Shown piece by piece: positions 49,295 through 57,868 of a stretch of 64,000 nucleotides of DNA. The notes beneath the pieces are model-generated. The model saw nothing but the letters and a program-made list of their open reading frames with translations. It was not told the DNA's origin and made no database searches. How positions within the stretch are numbered: the stretch's first letter is position 1; each line of letters begins with the position of its first letter. The translations under genes were made by a program, and so were the position numbers. The DNA is from Streptomyces albidoflavus. Its GTDB lineage: Bacteria; Actinomycetota; Actinomycetes; Streptomycetales; Streptomycetaceae. The stretch lies in NCBI RefSeq assembly GCF_000719955.1, contig NZ_JOII01000009.1, positions 62,001 to 126,000 of the forward strand, read 5' to 3'.

Positions 49295-49403
49295 GAGCGC
49301 ACAACCATCAGCGGTGCCCGCGTGTCGTGCATAGCGACCGACTGTGGGCACAATTGGGTTTGGCGTCGTACGGAGTGCAACGGATGGGGAGGCAGGAACG
49401 ACG

Positions 49404-51101
49404 GTGGCGGATCGGAGCACGGCTGCCGTCGACGTGGCCGACACCAGTGGTGAGGAACCGCTGACCGCCAAGGCGGGCGCGTCCACGGGCGACGGGAAGT
49501 CCCGGGAGCGGGATACGGCACCCCAGAGCACAGAGGAGACCGATCGGGCGGGCAGCTCCGCCACGGTCTCGGCCCCAGAGCTGCACAGCGGGCACAAACT
49601 CGCCCGGCGCTACCGGCTGGAGGAGTGCCTCACCCGTCTGGACGGTTTCAGCAGCTGGCGCGCGGTGGACGAGAAGCTCCGCCGCGCCGTCGGGGTCCAC
49701 CTGCTGCCGGCCGAGCACCCGCGCGCCCGCTCCGTGCTGGCCGCCGCCCGCTCGGCGGCGCTCCTCGGCGACCCGCGCTTCGTCCAGGTCCTCGACGCCG
49801 TCGAGGAGGACGAGATCGTCTACGTGGTCCACGAGTGGCTGCCGGACGCCACCGAGCTGACCGCGCTGCTCGCCTCCGGCCCGCTGGAGGCGCACGACGT
49901 CTACCAGCTGGCCCAGCAGATCTCCCAGGCCATGGCCGCCGCGCACCGCGAGGGGCTCTCCCACCTCCGGCTCAACCCCGGCGCCGTCCTGCGCACCTCC
50001 ACCGGCCAGTGGCGCGTCCGCGGCCTCGCGGTCAACGCCGCGCTCCGCGGCATCGACGTCGACAGCCCGCAGCGCACCGACACCGAGGCCATCGGCGCCC
50101 TCCTCTACGCCGCCCTCACTCAGCGCTGGCCCTACGAGGACGACGCGTACGGCCTCTCCGGACTGCCCAAGGGAATGGGGCTCATCGCCCCCGACCAGGT
50201 GCGGGCCGGGGTCCACCGGGGCCTCTCCGAGCTGGCCATGCGCGCCCTGGTCAACGACGGATCGACCGCCTCCCGCCAGGAGAGCCCCTGCACCACCCCG
50301 GACGAGCTGGTGCGGGCCATCGCCGAGATGCCCCGCATCCGCCCGCCGGAGCCGGTCTTCACCGCGCCGCCCGAGTACCAGCGGACCAGCTACCAGCAGG
50401 GCTCCTACGGCCGCCCGGCGCCGCGCACCGCGCAGACAGCCCCCGTGGTCGTCCCGCCGCCCCCGCTGCAGACCCGGACCGGCAAGGTCCTCAAGTGGGG
50501 CGTGGCCGCCCTGCTCATCGCCGCCCTCGGGCTCGGCAGCTGGCAGCTCGCGGACGCCCTGATGGAACGCGACACCCCGGAGCAGCCGGAGACGAGCCAG
50601 CCCGCGGACACCACCGACGAGAAGCCGAAGATCGCCACCCACAACATCACCGGCGCCGCCGAGTACGCCCCGGACGGCTCCCCGCAGAACGCCGACTCCG
50701 TCAGCAACACCTACGACGGCGACAGCTCCACCTACTGGCGGTCCAGGAGCTTCGTGGACGGCCCGCGGCTCGCCCCCTACAAGCAGGGCGTCGGCATCGT
50801 CTACGACCTCGGCGCGGAGAAGGACGTCTCCGCGGCCTCGATAGGGCTCCGCTACGCCGGCGACCGCACCACCGTCGAGCTGTACGCGGCCGACTCCATG
50901 AGCTCCGGCACCCCGGTCGGCTCCATGAAGAAGATCGGCACCACCACGACCCAGTCCACCACGGCGAAGGTCGACGGCAAGGAGGCGGTCACCACGCGGT
51001 ACGTCGTCGTGTGGCTGACCCACGTCCCCCAGGCGCCGGGGGATCAGTACAGCGGCTCCGGGTACAAGCAGGCGATCACGGATGTGAAACTCAGGGGCTG
51101 A
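49404..51101 (+). CDS. MurJ-linked pseudokinase with C-terminal discoidin-like domain
   Basis: A 565-residue membrane protein. Residues 65-300 have a protein-kinase fold without key residues: the VAVK lysine site reads VGVHLLP, the HRDLKPEN loop reads HLRLNPGAVL and no DFG is visible. A Pro-rich segment, one helix (KWGVAALLIAALGLGSWQLA) and a C-terminal beta domain (KIATHNITGAAEYAPDG onward) follow. Mycobacterial MviN carries such a pseudokinase fused to MurJ, where it binds FhaA. GTG 49404 has AGGA six bases upstream. Confidence 0.88.
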   Translation: MADRSTAAVDVADTSGEEPLTAKAGASTGDGKSRERDTAPQSTEETDRAGSSATVSAPELHSGHKLARRYRLEECLTRLDGFSSWRAVDEKLRRAVGVHLLPAEHPRARSVLAAARSAALLGDPRFVQVLDAVEEDEIVYVVHEWLPDATELTALLASGPLEAHDVYQLAQQISQAMAAAHREGLSHLRLNPGAVLRTSTGQWRVRGLAVNAALRGIDVDSPQRTDTEAIGALLYAALTQRWPYEDDAYGLSGLPKGMGLIAPDQVRAGVHRGLSELAMRALVNDGSTASRQESPCTTPDELVRAIAEMPRIRPPEPVFTAPPEYQRTSYQQGSYGRPAPRTAQTAPVVVPPPPLQTRTGKVLKWGVAALLIAALGLGSWQLADALMERDTPEQPETSQPADTTDEKPKIATHNITGAAEYAPDGSPQNADSVSNTYDGDSSTYWRSRSFVDGPRLAPYKQGVGIVYDLGAEKDVSAASIGLRYAGDRTTVELYAADSMSSGTPVGSMKKIGTTTTQSTTAKVDGKEAVTTRYVVVWLTHVPQAPGDQYSGSGYKQAITDVKLRG

Positions 51102-51128
51102 GCGGGGCTCTGGGGGGAGGGTTCCACG

Positions 51129-51845
51129 GTGGACGAGGCCATATCCGGGGCGCCGGACGACGCCGAACTGCTCGCCGCCCATGTCGGCGGTGACCCGAAC
51201 GCCTTCGGCGAGCTGGTCAGACGCCATCGCGACCGCCTCTGGGCGGTCGCGATCCGGACCCTCGGCGACCGTGAGGAGGCGGCGGACGCCGTCCAGGACG
51301 CCCTGGTCTCCGCCTACCGGCGGGCCCACACCTTCCAGGGACGTTCGGCGGTGACCACCTGGCTCCACCGGATCACCGTCAACGCCTGCCTCGACCGGGC
51401 GCGCAAGGCGGCCTCCCGCCGTACCTCCCCCATGGACGACCCGGAGCGCCTGGAACAGGTGCTCGAACCGCACGAGTCGGCCTCGGCCCCCGCCGAGCGC
51501 GGCGACCTACGGCGCCAGCTCGCCGAGGCCCTCGCCACCCTCGCCCCCGACCAGCGCGCCGCCCTGGTCCTCGTCGACATGCAGGGCTACCCGGTGGCGG
51601 AGGCGGCCCGCATCCTGGGGGTGCCCACCGGCACCGTGAAGAGCCGGTGCGCCCGGGGCCGGGCACGGCTCCTACCACTCGTCACCCATCTGCGGGCGGA
51701 CTCCGCAGCTCCGGACAGGGATAACGACGCCGTCGGCGGGGGAAGGAACCGGACGCAGGGGGCATCCGTCCCACCAGCGGCAGGCCCGAGAGACCAGGGG
51801 CCGGCCAATTCGGCTGCCATGAAGGGCGGAGGTGGGCGAGCGTGA
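51129..51845 (+). CDS. sigM: ECF sigma factor SigM
   Basis: A 238-residue ECF sigma factor. Region 2 spans FGELVRRHRDRLWAVAIRTL and REEAADAVQDALVSAYRRA; region 4 spans LATLAPDQRAALVLVDMQG and AARILGVPTGTVKSRCARGR. The last 50 residues are a Gly-rich tail. GTG 51129 follows the pseudokinase stop by 27 bases. Its stop overlaps the start of the anti-sigma gene by GTGA. The order murJ-sigM-antisigma-trxB-trxA matches mycobacteria. Confidence 0.95.
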   Translation: MDEAISGAPDDAELLAAHVGGDPNAFGELVRRHRDRLWAVAIRTLGDREEAADAVQDALVSAYRRAHTFQGRSAVTTWLHRITVNACLDRARKAASRRTSPMDDPERLEQVLEPHESASAPAERGDLRRQLAEALATLAPDQRAALVLVDMQGYPVAEAARILGVPTGTVKSRCARGRARLLPLVTHLRADSAAPDRDNDAVGGGRNRTQGASVPPAAGPRDQGPANSAAMKGGGGRA

Positions 51846-52891
51846 CATCCATGACCGACGCGAACGGCGACGCCGGGCACCCGGACGTGGCGGAGATCTC
51901 CGACCTCGCCGAAGGACTGCTGGGCCCGGCCCGCAGCGGCGAGGTCCGCTCCCATCTGGACGCCTGCGCGCTCTGCGCCGACGTCCGCTCCTCCCTGGAG
52001 GAGATCCGCGGACTGCTCGGCACACTGCCCGGGCCGTCCCGGATGCCGGCCGACGTGGCCGGGCGGATCGACGCCGCCCTGGCGGCCGAAGCGCTCCTCG
52101 GGACCATGGAGCCCGGCACGGGGGAGGCCAGCCGGCCCGAGCCCGTCGAGCACCCGCACGACGATGTTTCACGTGAAACATCGCGTGAAACGGTCGCCGC
52201 GGGGGCCGAACCACAGGAGGCGGGCGCCGGCGGGCCGACGCCTCCCTCACCCGCCGGTGCTTCGGGCCAGGGCGGGGCCGCGCGGTCCGGCCGTCCCGAG
52301 GGACGAGGCCGCGGGTCCACGGGTCCCGGGCGGAAGACCGGAAACAGGGCCAGGCGCCGGCGCCTCGTCCTCTCCTCGGTCCTCGCCGCCGCAGCGATCG
52401 GGCTCGGCGCCATCCTGGTGCCGACACTGACCGGCACCGGCTCCTCCGGCGGCAACGACACCGCCGCTTCCGCCGACGCGGGCCCGGTCTACTCCGACGA
52501 AGCCCTCCAGGAACAGGTGTCCACGCTGCTGTCGGACACGGCGGCGGGCGGCGGCCGACAGGAGAAGGAGGGCCCGGGAGCAGGGGCGGGCGAGAAGGAC
52601 GAGGACGCCTCGCTCGGCATCCAGTCCAGCCCCGGGGCGCCCGAACTCAACGAGCCGATGATGGGAACCGGGCCCGAGGTACCGCCCTGCGTGGAGCGCG
52701 CCATCGCCCGGACCGAGCCCGCCCTCGCCCTGGAGCGGGGCCGTTACCAGGGCACCGACACCTTCCTCGTCGTTCTGCCCGACCACCGCGACAGCGCCCG
52801 CGTCACCGCCTACCTGGTCGACGCCGCCTGTGTGGGCGCCGGGAACGAGCCCGGTGACGTGCTGCTGACCCGCACCTACCCCCGGTCCTGA
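51842..52891 (+). CDS. Zinc-finger anti-sigma factor paired with SigM
   Basis: A 349-residue membrane-bound anti-sigma factor. The N-terminal ZAS-type motif is HLDACALC (HxxxCxxC, residues 42-49), a hydrophilic region to about residue 175 leads to one membrane helix (LVLSSVLAAAAIGLGAILV), and an extracytoplasmic domain with two cysteines follows. Overlap with sigM by four bases (GTGA) implies translational coupling. The cytoplasmic linker holds an in-frame parS, read DVSRETSRET. Confidence 0.92.
   Translation: MTSMTDANGDAGHPDVAEISDLAEGLLGPARSGEVRSHLDACALCADVRSSLEEIRGLLGTLPGPSRMPADVAGRIDAALAAEALLGTMEPGTGEASRPEPVEHPHDDVSRETSRETVAAGAEPQEAGAGGPTPPSPAGASGQGGAARSGRPEGRGRGSTGPGRKTGNRARRRRLVLSSVLAAAAIGLGAILVPTLTGTGSSGGNDTAASADAGPVYSDEALQEQVSTLLSDTAAGGGRQEKEGPGAGAGEKDEDASLGIQSSPGAPELNEPMMGTGPEVPPCVERAIARTEPALALERGRYQGTDTFLVVLPDHRDSARVTAYLVDAACVGAGNEPGDVLLTRTYPRS
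52166..52179. promoter_or_regulatory. parS: parS inside the anti-sigma gene
   Basis: A perfect GTTTCACGTGAAAC read in frame as DVSRET at the cytoplasmic linker. A half-site copy, GTGAAAC at 52185-52191, follows 6 bases later and repeats SRET in the protein. Confidence 0.92.
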
Positions 52892-52911
52892 CCACCGGCT
52901 CTCCGAAGCTC

Positions 52912-52945
52912 GAAGCCCCGGCGTCCTCCCGGCCGCCGGGGCTTC
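52912..52945 (+). terminator. Hairpin after the sigM-anti-sigma operon
   Basis: GAAGCCCCGGCG (52912-52923) pairs perfectly with CGCCGGGGCTTC (52934-52945), 21 bases after the anti-sigma stop. Confidence 0.82.
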
Positions 52946-53087
52946 AGCTGTGCCCCGCCCTCTCCCCGCGTGGGAGGCGGGCGGCGCGGGAATGCACGGC
53001 CCGTAGGATCGGTTGGGTGGGGTGAGAGCCCCGGCAGGGATCAGGCCCCTGGCAACGCAGCAGTCCGCAGAGACGAGGAATCAAGCC

Positions 53088-54059
53088 GTGACCGACGTCC
53101 GTAACGTGATCATCATCGGCTCCGGGCCCGCCGGCTACACAGCCGCGCTCTACACCGCACGTGCCTCCCTCAAGCCGCTGGTCTTCGAGGGTGCCGTCAC
53201 CGCGGGTGGGGCCCTGATGAACACCACCGAGGTGGAGAACTTCCCCGGCTTCCAGGACGGCGTGATGGGCCCCGAGCTCATGGACAACATGCGCGCCCAG
53301 GCCGAGCGCTTCGGTGCCGAGCTGGTCCCCGACGACGTCGTCTCGGTCGACCTCTCGGGCGAGATCAAGACGGTCACCAACACCGCCGGCACCGTGCACC
53401 GCGCCAAGGCGGTCATCGTCACGACCGGCTCGCAGCACCGCAAGCTGGGCCTGCCCAACGAGGACACCCTCTCCGGGCGCGGTGTCTCCTGGTGCGCCAC
53501 CTGTGACGGCTTCTTCTTCAAGGACCAGGACATCGCCGTCATCGGCGGCGGCGACACCGCGATGGAGGAGGCCACCTTCCTCTCGCGCTTCGCCAAGTCG
53601 GTGACGATCGTCCACCGCCGCGACAGTCTCCGTGCCTCCAAGGCCATGCAGGAGCGCGCCTTCGCCGACCCGAAGATCAAGTTCATCTGGGACAGCGAGG
53701 TCGCCGAGATCCACGGCGACCCGAAGCTGACCGGGCTGACCCTGCGCAACCTCAAGACCGGCGACACCGAGCTGCTCTCCGTGACCGGCCTCTTCATCGC
53801 CATCGGTCACGACCCGCGCACCGAGCTCTTCAAGGGCCAGCTGGACCTGGACGGCGAGGGTTACCTGAAGGTCGCCGCTCCCTCGACCCGCACCAACATC
53901 ACGGGCGTCTTCGCCGCCGGTGACGTGGTGGACCACACCTACCGTCAGGCGATCACCGCCGCCGGCACCGGGTGCTCCGCCGCGCTGGACGCCGAGCGCT
54001 ACCTCGCCGCGCTGGCCGACGCCGAGGGCCAGGAGAAGACCGAGGTCGTCACCGCCTGA
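53088..54059 (+). CDS. trxB: Thioredoxin reductase
   Basis: TrxB moves electrons from NADPH through FAD to thioredoxin. The 323-residue product has the FAD site [20 protein letters not shown], the redox-active [11 protein letters not shown] and the NADPH site [16 protein letters not shown] 53088 is preceded by GAGGA. It is 56 bases upstream of trxA and in the same direction. In S. coelicolor trxBA is controlled by SigR; I did not identify a convincing SigR promoter (GGAAT-18-GTT) here. Confidence 0.98.
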   Translation: MTDVRNVIIIGSGPAGYTAALYTARASLKPLVFEGAVTAGGALMNTTEVENFPGFQDGVMGPELMDNMRAQAERFGAELVPDDVVSVDLSGEIKTVTNTAGTVHRAKAVIVTTGSQHRKLGLPNEDTLSGRGVSWCATCDGFFFKDQDIAVIGGGDTAMEEATFLSRFAKSVTIVHRRDSLRASKAMQERAFADPKIKFIWDSEVAEIHGDPKLTGLTLRNLKTGDTELLSVTGLFIAIGHDPRTELFKGQLDLDGEGYLKVAAPSTRTNITGVFAAGDVVDHTYRQAITAAGTGCSAALDAERYLAALADAEGQEKTEVVTA

Positions 54060-54115
54060 GGCTTCGGCCCCATCAGCTTTCTCCCCACACTCCCCCCAAG
54101 ACTAAGGAGCCCACA

Positions 54116-54460
54116 GTGGCCGGCACCCTGAAGAACGTGACCGACGCCTCCTTCGAGCAGGACGTGCTCAAGAGCGACAAGCCCGTACTCGTCGACTTCT
54201 GGGCGGCCTGGTGCGGCCCGTGCCGTCAGATCGCCCCTTCGCTGGAGGCCATCGCCGCCGAGCACGGTGAGCAGATCGAGGTCGTGAAGCTGAACATCGA
54301 CGAGAACCCGGAGACCGCCGCCAAGTACGGCGTCATGTCGATCCCGACCCTCAACGTCTACCAGGGCGGCGAGGTCGCCAAGACGATCGTCGGCGCCAAG
54401 CCGAAGGCCGCCATCGTGCGCGACCTGGACGAGTTCATCGGTGAGGGCGCCAAGGGCTGA
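54116..54460 (+). CDS. trxA: Thioredoxin
   Basis: A 114-residue thioredoxin with the active site FWAAWCGPCRQIAP and the cis-proline segment MSIPTLNVYQGGE. TAAGGAGCC precedes GTG 54116. Partner of trxB. A terminator that overlaps a parS follows. Confidence 0.98.
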   Translation: MAGTLKNVTDASFEQDVLKSDKPVLVDFWAAWCGPCRQIAPSLEAIAAEHGEQIEVVKLNIDENPETAAKYGVMSIPTLNVYQGGEVAKTIVGAKPKAAIVRDLDEFIGEGAKG

Positions 54461-54480
54461 GCCCAGGCGCGGCCGACGAT

Positions 54481-54530
54481 GTTTCACGTGAAACATCGCC
54501 CCGATGCCGCCTCAATGTTTCACGTGAAAC
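54481..54530. promoter_or_regulatory. parS: Two parS sites between convergent trxA and GNAT genes
   Basis: Perfect GTTTCACGTGAAAC copies at 54481-54494 and 54517-54530 (36 bases apart). The last four bases of the second form the outermost left arm of the trxA terminator hairpin. Confidence 0.94.
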
Positions 54531-54559
54531 ATGGCCACCCCCTCGGGGTGGCCATGTTT
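54527..54559 (+). terminator. trxA terminator overlapping parS
   Basis: AAACATGGCCACCCC (54527-54541) pairs perfectly with GGGGTGGCCATGTTT (54545-54559): a 15-bp stem with a 3-base loop, then TCGTTTCC. The left arm starts inside the parS at 54517-54530. Confidence 0.88.
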
Positions 54560-54597
54560 CGTTTCCGCCGCGCGCTCGCACCCCGACCGCGCGCTCC

Positions 54598-55215
54598 CTA
54601 CAAGGGGCGCGGTACCGGGTCCTTCTTCACGGCGCCGAGCAGGCGGTCGAGCGCCTGCTCCATGTCCTCTTTCCAGGAGAGGGTCGCCCGCAGCTCCAGC
54701 CGCAGCCGCGGATGACGACGGTGTGGCCGCACCGTCTTGAAGCCCACGGCGAGGAGATGGTCGGCGGGAAGCAGACAGGCGGCGTCACGCCACCTCGCGT
54801 CGCCGAACGCCTCGATCGCCTTGAAGTCGCGCCGCAGCAGATCCTTCGCCACGGTCTGCACAAGGACCCGCCCCAGCCCCTGCCCCCGGTACTCGGGAAG
54901 CAGCCAGCCCGTCATCAGCTGGACCGCGTCCGGCGCCACGGGGCTGGTGGGGAAGGCGAGCGAGCGCGGGACGTAGGCCGCCGGAGCGTAGAGGGCGAAG
55001 CCGGCCGGGACGTCGTCCACGTAGGCGATGCGGCCGCAGGAGCCCCATTCCAGCAGAACGGCCGAGATCCACGCTTCCTTCTCCGCCTCCGCCCGGCCCT
55101 CCCGGACCGCGGCCTCACCGCGGACCGGGTCGAGTTCCCAGAAGACGCAGGAGCGGCAGCGTGCGGGGAGCGCTCCGAGGTTGTCCAGGGTGATCGGTGC
55201 GAGGCGTCGCCCCAT
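54598..55215 (-). CDS. GNAT acetyltransferase
   Basis: A 205-residue GNAT-like protein, start MGRRLAPITLDNLGALPARC with CRSCVFWELDP near residue 20; acetyl-CoA-binding part TGWLLPEYRGQGLGRVLVQTV. The early CxxC/CVFWELD pattern is typical of a conserved Streptomyces group of unknown substrate. GGAG lies upstream of ATG 55215. It stands between trxA and parB, the place held in mycobacteria by cwlM. Confidence 0.85.
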   Translation of the reverse strand: MGRRLAPITLDNLGALPARCRSCVFWELDPVRGEAAVREGRAEAEKEAWISAVLLEWGSCGRIAYVDDVPAGFALYAPAAYVPRSLAFPTSPVAPDAVQLMTGWLLPEYRGQGLGRVLVQTVAKDLLRRDFKAIEAFGDARWRDAACLLPADHLLAVGFKTVRPHRRHPRLRLELRATLSWKEDMEQALDRLLGAVKKDPVPRPL

Positions 55216-55367
55216 GGTGGCCGCTCCTCTCGGAAAGCACCCGGGTGCATCGGTGCCCTGTGCATCGTAGTCACCGGACTTCTGCAGATCCGGGGAGCGG
55301 AAACAGAGAGCGGGCCGTGTTCCGGTCGGTTCCGGAACACGGCCCGCTCACGGCCGGAGGAGGGCGG

Positions 55368-56468
55368 TCAGCCGGCGTCCGGGGTGTCGTCCCCGTCCTC
55401 GGCGTCATCGGCCTCGGCGCTCCGGAGCACCGGGCCCTCCTCGGGAGCCAGCGACTGGAGGATGCGCTGGAGGTCGTCCATCGAGGCGAACTCGACGACG
55501 ATCTTCCCCTTCTTCTGCCCCAGGTCGACCTTGACCCGCGTCTCGAACCGGTCCGAAAGCCGAGTGGAAAGTTCGCTCAGGGCGGGGGAGAGGCGGGAGC
55601 CGGCACGCGGACCCTTGGAGCGGGCGGGCGACGCCTGCCGGGACCCCATCAGCGTGACGACCTCTTCGACCGAACGGACCGAGAGCCCCTCGGCGACGAT
55701 CCGCAGGGCGAGCCGCTCCTGCTCCTCCGAGTCCTCGACCGAGAGCAGCGCCCGTGCGTGACCGGCGGTCAGCACCCCGGCCGCGACCCGGCGCTGGACC
55801 GCGGGAGCCAGCTTCAGCAGACGCAGCGTGTTGGACACCTGGGGCCGCGAGCGGCCGATCCGGTCGGCCAGCTGGTCGTGGGTGCAGTTGAAGTCCTGGA
55901 GCAGCTGGTCGTAGGCGGCGGCCTCCTCCAGCGGGTTGAGCTGGGCGCGGTGGAGGTTCTCCAGCAGCGCGTCGAGGAGGAGCTTTTCGTCCTCGGTGGC
56001 CCGCACGATGGCGGGGATGGCCTCCAGGCCCGCCTCGCGGCAGGCGCGCCACCGGCGCTCGCCCATGATCAGCTCGTACCGGCCGGGGCTCAGCTGGCGG
56101 ACCACGACCGGCTGGAGGAGGCCGACCTCCTTGATGGAGGTGACCAGTTCGGCGAGGGCGTCCTCGTCGAAGATCTCCCGGGGCTGGCGCGGGTTGGGGG
56201 TGATGGAGTCGAGCGGCAGCTCGGCGAAGTGCGCGCCGACCGGGCTCGGGGGCAGCGCCTCCGCCGTGGAACGCGTCGATGTTTCACGTGAAACATTGCC
56301 GCTCGGCATCCCCGTCACCTTGGCCGCGGCGATGCCGCGTTCCGCGGTGAGGACCGGTGCGGCCCCGGACACCGAACCTCCGGGGGCCGGTACGGACTTC
56401 TCCGGTGTAGGCGCTGCGGGAATCAAGGCTCCCAGGCCCCGCCCCAGGCCCCTCCGTCGCTCGCTCAC
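55368..56468 (-). CDS. parB: Chromosome-partitioning protein ParB
   Basis: ParB is a CTP-using clamp that loads at parS and organises the origin region for segregation, notably in sporulating aerial hyphae. The 366-residue product has [13 protein letters not shown] at the N-terminus, [20 protein letters not shown], the CTP-binding/arginine patch [34 protein letters not shown] and a C-terminal dimer domain with an acidic tail. GTG 56468 overlaps the parA stop by four bases and has GGAGGGAA upstream. An in-frame parS lies at 56281-56294. Confidence 0.98.
   Translation of the reverse strand: MSERRRGLGRGLGALIPAAPTPEKSVPAPGGSVSGAAPVLTAERGIAAAKVTGMPSGNVSRETSTRSTAEALPPSPVGAHFAELPLDSITPNPRQPREIFDEDALAELVTSIKEVGLLQPVVVRQLSPGRYELIMGERRWRACREAGLEAIPAIVRATEDEKLLLDALLENLHRAQLNPLEEAAAYDQLLQDFNCTHDQLADRIGRSRPQVSNTLRLLKLAPAVQRRVAAGVLTAGHARALLSVEDSEEQERLALRIVAEGLSVRSVEEVVTLMGSRQASPARSKGPRAGSRLSPALSELSTRLSDRFETRVKVDLGQKKGKIVVEFASMDDLQRILQSLAPEEGPVLRSAEADDAEDGDDTPDAG
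56281..56294. promoter_or_regulatory. parS: parS inside parB
   Basis: A perfect GTTTCACGTGAAAC at about codons 59-63 of parB, read NVSRETS in the non-conserved linker after the N-terminal motif. The gene for the binding protein thus holds its own target. Confidence 0.93.
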
Positions 56469-57541
56469 TGCATTCCCTCCGCCATGTTCTGCTGCTCGTG
56501 GGGCGCGGCCAACTGGTGCTGGTGCGCCTCGTAGTGGATTCCGACTCCGCGCAGGGCGATCTCCCGTGCCGCCTCGAAGTACGAGAGCGCGCCGCTCGAC
56601 CCCGGGTCGTAGGTGAGCACGGTCTGGCCGTAGCTGGGAGCTTCGGAGATGCGGACGGAGCGGGGGATGCTCGTCCGGAGAACTTCCTTGCCGAAGTGGC
56701 TGCGCACCTCTTCGGCGACCTGCGAGGCGAGCCGCGTCCTGCCGTCGTACATGGTGAGCAGGATCGTGGAGACGTGGAGCGCCGGGTTGAGGTGACCCCG
56801 GACCAGTTCGACGTTGCGGAGGAGCTGGCCCAGCCCTTCCAGGGCGTAGTACTCGCACTGGATGGGGATCAGCACCTCGGCTCCGGCCACCAGGGCGTTG
56901 ACCGTGAGCAGGCCGAGCGAGGGCGGGCAGTCGATCAGGACGTAGTCGAGCGGCTGCTCGTACGACTTGATGGCGCGCTCCAGGCGGCTCTCCCGGGCGA
57001 CCAGCGAGACCAGCTCGATCTCCGCACCGGCGAGGTCGATGGTGGCCGGTGCGCAGAAGAGCCCCTCGACGTCCGGTACGGGCTGGACCACCTCGGAGAG
57101 CGGGCGGCTGTCGACCAGCACGTCGTAGATCGACGGCACTTCGGCGTGGTGGTCGATCCCCAGCGCGGTGGAGGCGTTGCCCTGCGGGTCGAGGTCGATG
57201 ACCAGGACCCGGTTCCCGTGCAGCGCCAGCGAGGCCGCAAGGTTGACGGTCGTGGTCGTCTTGCCCACGCCGCCCTTCTGGTTGGCCACCACCATGACCC
57301 GGGTCTGTTCGGGGCGTGGCAGACCTTCTCCGGCACGGCCCAACGCCTGCACTCCCAGATGGGCGGTGTGAGCGATGGGGGTGTCGTCCATCGGCGGCGG
57401 TGTTTCACGTGAAACATCCGCCCCCACTGTTTCGACACGGGGACCGGGGACCGGATCGGTCATCGGTCCCGCGATGTTGGCGTCGGACCGCAAGGATTCA
57501 CTCTCCTCGACTTCAGACTCGCAATGAACAGAGCGTGCCAT
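56465..57541 (-). CDS. parA: Chromosome-partitioning ATPase ParA
   Basis: ParA is the Walker-type ATPase that moves ParB-parS complexes. With ATG 57541 the product has 358 residues: a variable N-terminus of about 85 residues, the deviant Walker [29 protein letters not shown] and [16 protein letters not shown]. The frame is open to 57706, but that stretch holds a parS and DnaA-box-like sequences and looks like promoter; ATG 57466 is another possible start. No strong ribosome binding site marks one start. Operon parA-parB overlaps by four bases. A parS at 57402-57415 is read DVSRET. Confidence 0.95.
   Translation of the reverse strand: MARSVHCESEVEESESLRSDANIAGPMTDPVPGPRVETVGADVSRETPPPMDDTPIAHTAHLGVQALGRAGEGLPRPEQTRVMVVANQKGGVGKTTTTVNLAASLALHGNRVLVIDLDPQGNASTALGIDHHAEVPSIYDVLVDSRPLSEVVQPVPDVEGLFCAPATIDLAGAEIELVSLVARESRLERAIKSYEQPLDYVLIDCPPSLGLLTVNALVAGAEVLIPIQCEYYALEGLGQLLRNVELVRGHLNPALHVSTILLTMYDGRTRLASQVAEEVRSHFGKEVLRTSIPRSVRISEAPSYGQTVLTYDPGSSGALSYFEAAREIALRGVGIHYEAHQHQLAAPHEQQNMAEGMQ
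57402..57415. promoter_or_regulatory. parS: parS inside parA
   Basis: A perfect GTTTCACGTGAAAC in the variable N-terminal part of parA (about codons 43-47 from ATG 57541), in frame as DVSRET. Confidence 0.93.
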
Positions 57542-57868
57542 GGTTTCGGGTGCGGGAACCAGCGGGGCCCGGTGTTCTGTGGATGAATCCGCCTCTGTGG
57601 ACAACTTCGTGACCCGTCCGAGAGGTTTCCGGTCGCGGGGAGTGGCGGCAGCGCGGCCGCGGCTGATGATTCCTTGCAGCGGTGAGCGACGTTTCACGTG
57701 AAACACGATGGCTCACCACGTCCGAGGGGTCCGCCCGACACTCCGCGCCACGCCCGCCCGTGGCCCCAACGAGCCGGGACCGGCAGCCACCTGGCTGCCG
57801 CCACCTCCACGCACGAGGGGCCGGCCCCTGTGACGGGACCGGCCCCTCGGTGAAAGGACGCGGGTGTC
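57542..57868. promoter_or_regulatory. parA promoter region with DnaA-box-like sequences, parS and the rsmG terminator
   Basis: Of these 327 bases, TGTGGACAA at 57596-57604 is an exact DnaA box (TTGTCCACA on the minus strand) and TGTGGATGA at 57578-57586 is a close relative 18 bases away. A parS lies at 57691-57704. GAGGGGCCGG (from 57815) and CCGGCCCCTC (to 57848) form a hairpin, with one mismatch inside, that should terminate the upstream leftward rsmG transcript. Two parA promoters in S. coelicolor map to this kind of region, but I cannot place them here. Confidence 0.7.
57691..57704. promoter_or_regulatory. parS: parS upstream of parA
   Basis: A perfect GTTTCACGTGAAAC 150 bases before the chosen parA start. 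It is the last parS towards dnaA: none follows in the remaining 6.3 kb of the window. Confidence 0.94.

Noticed and set aside
44729..49597. A 1622-codon open frame on the minus strand
   Set aside because: It lies opposite DUF6049, murJ and the pseudokinase gene, is made of His/Arg/Gly/Val-rich low-information sequence and has no family motif. It is a high-GC antisense shadow.
57542..57706. Longer ParA start at GTG 57706
   Set aside because: The extra 55 codons cover a parS and two DnaA-box-like sequences and encode no conserved ParA sequence.
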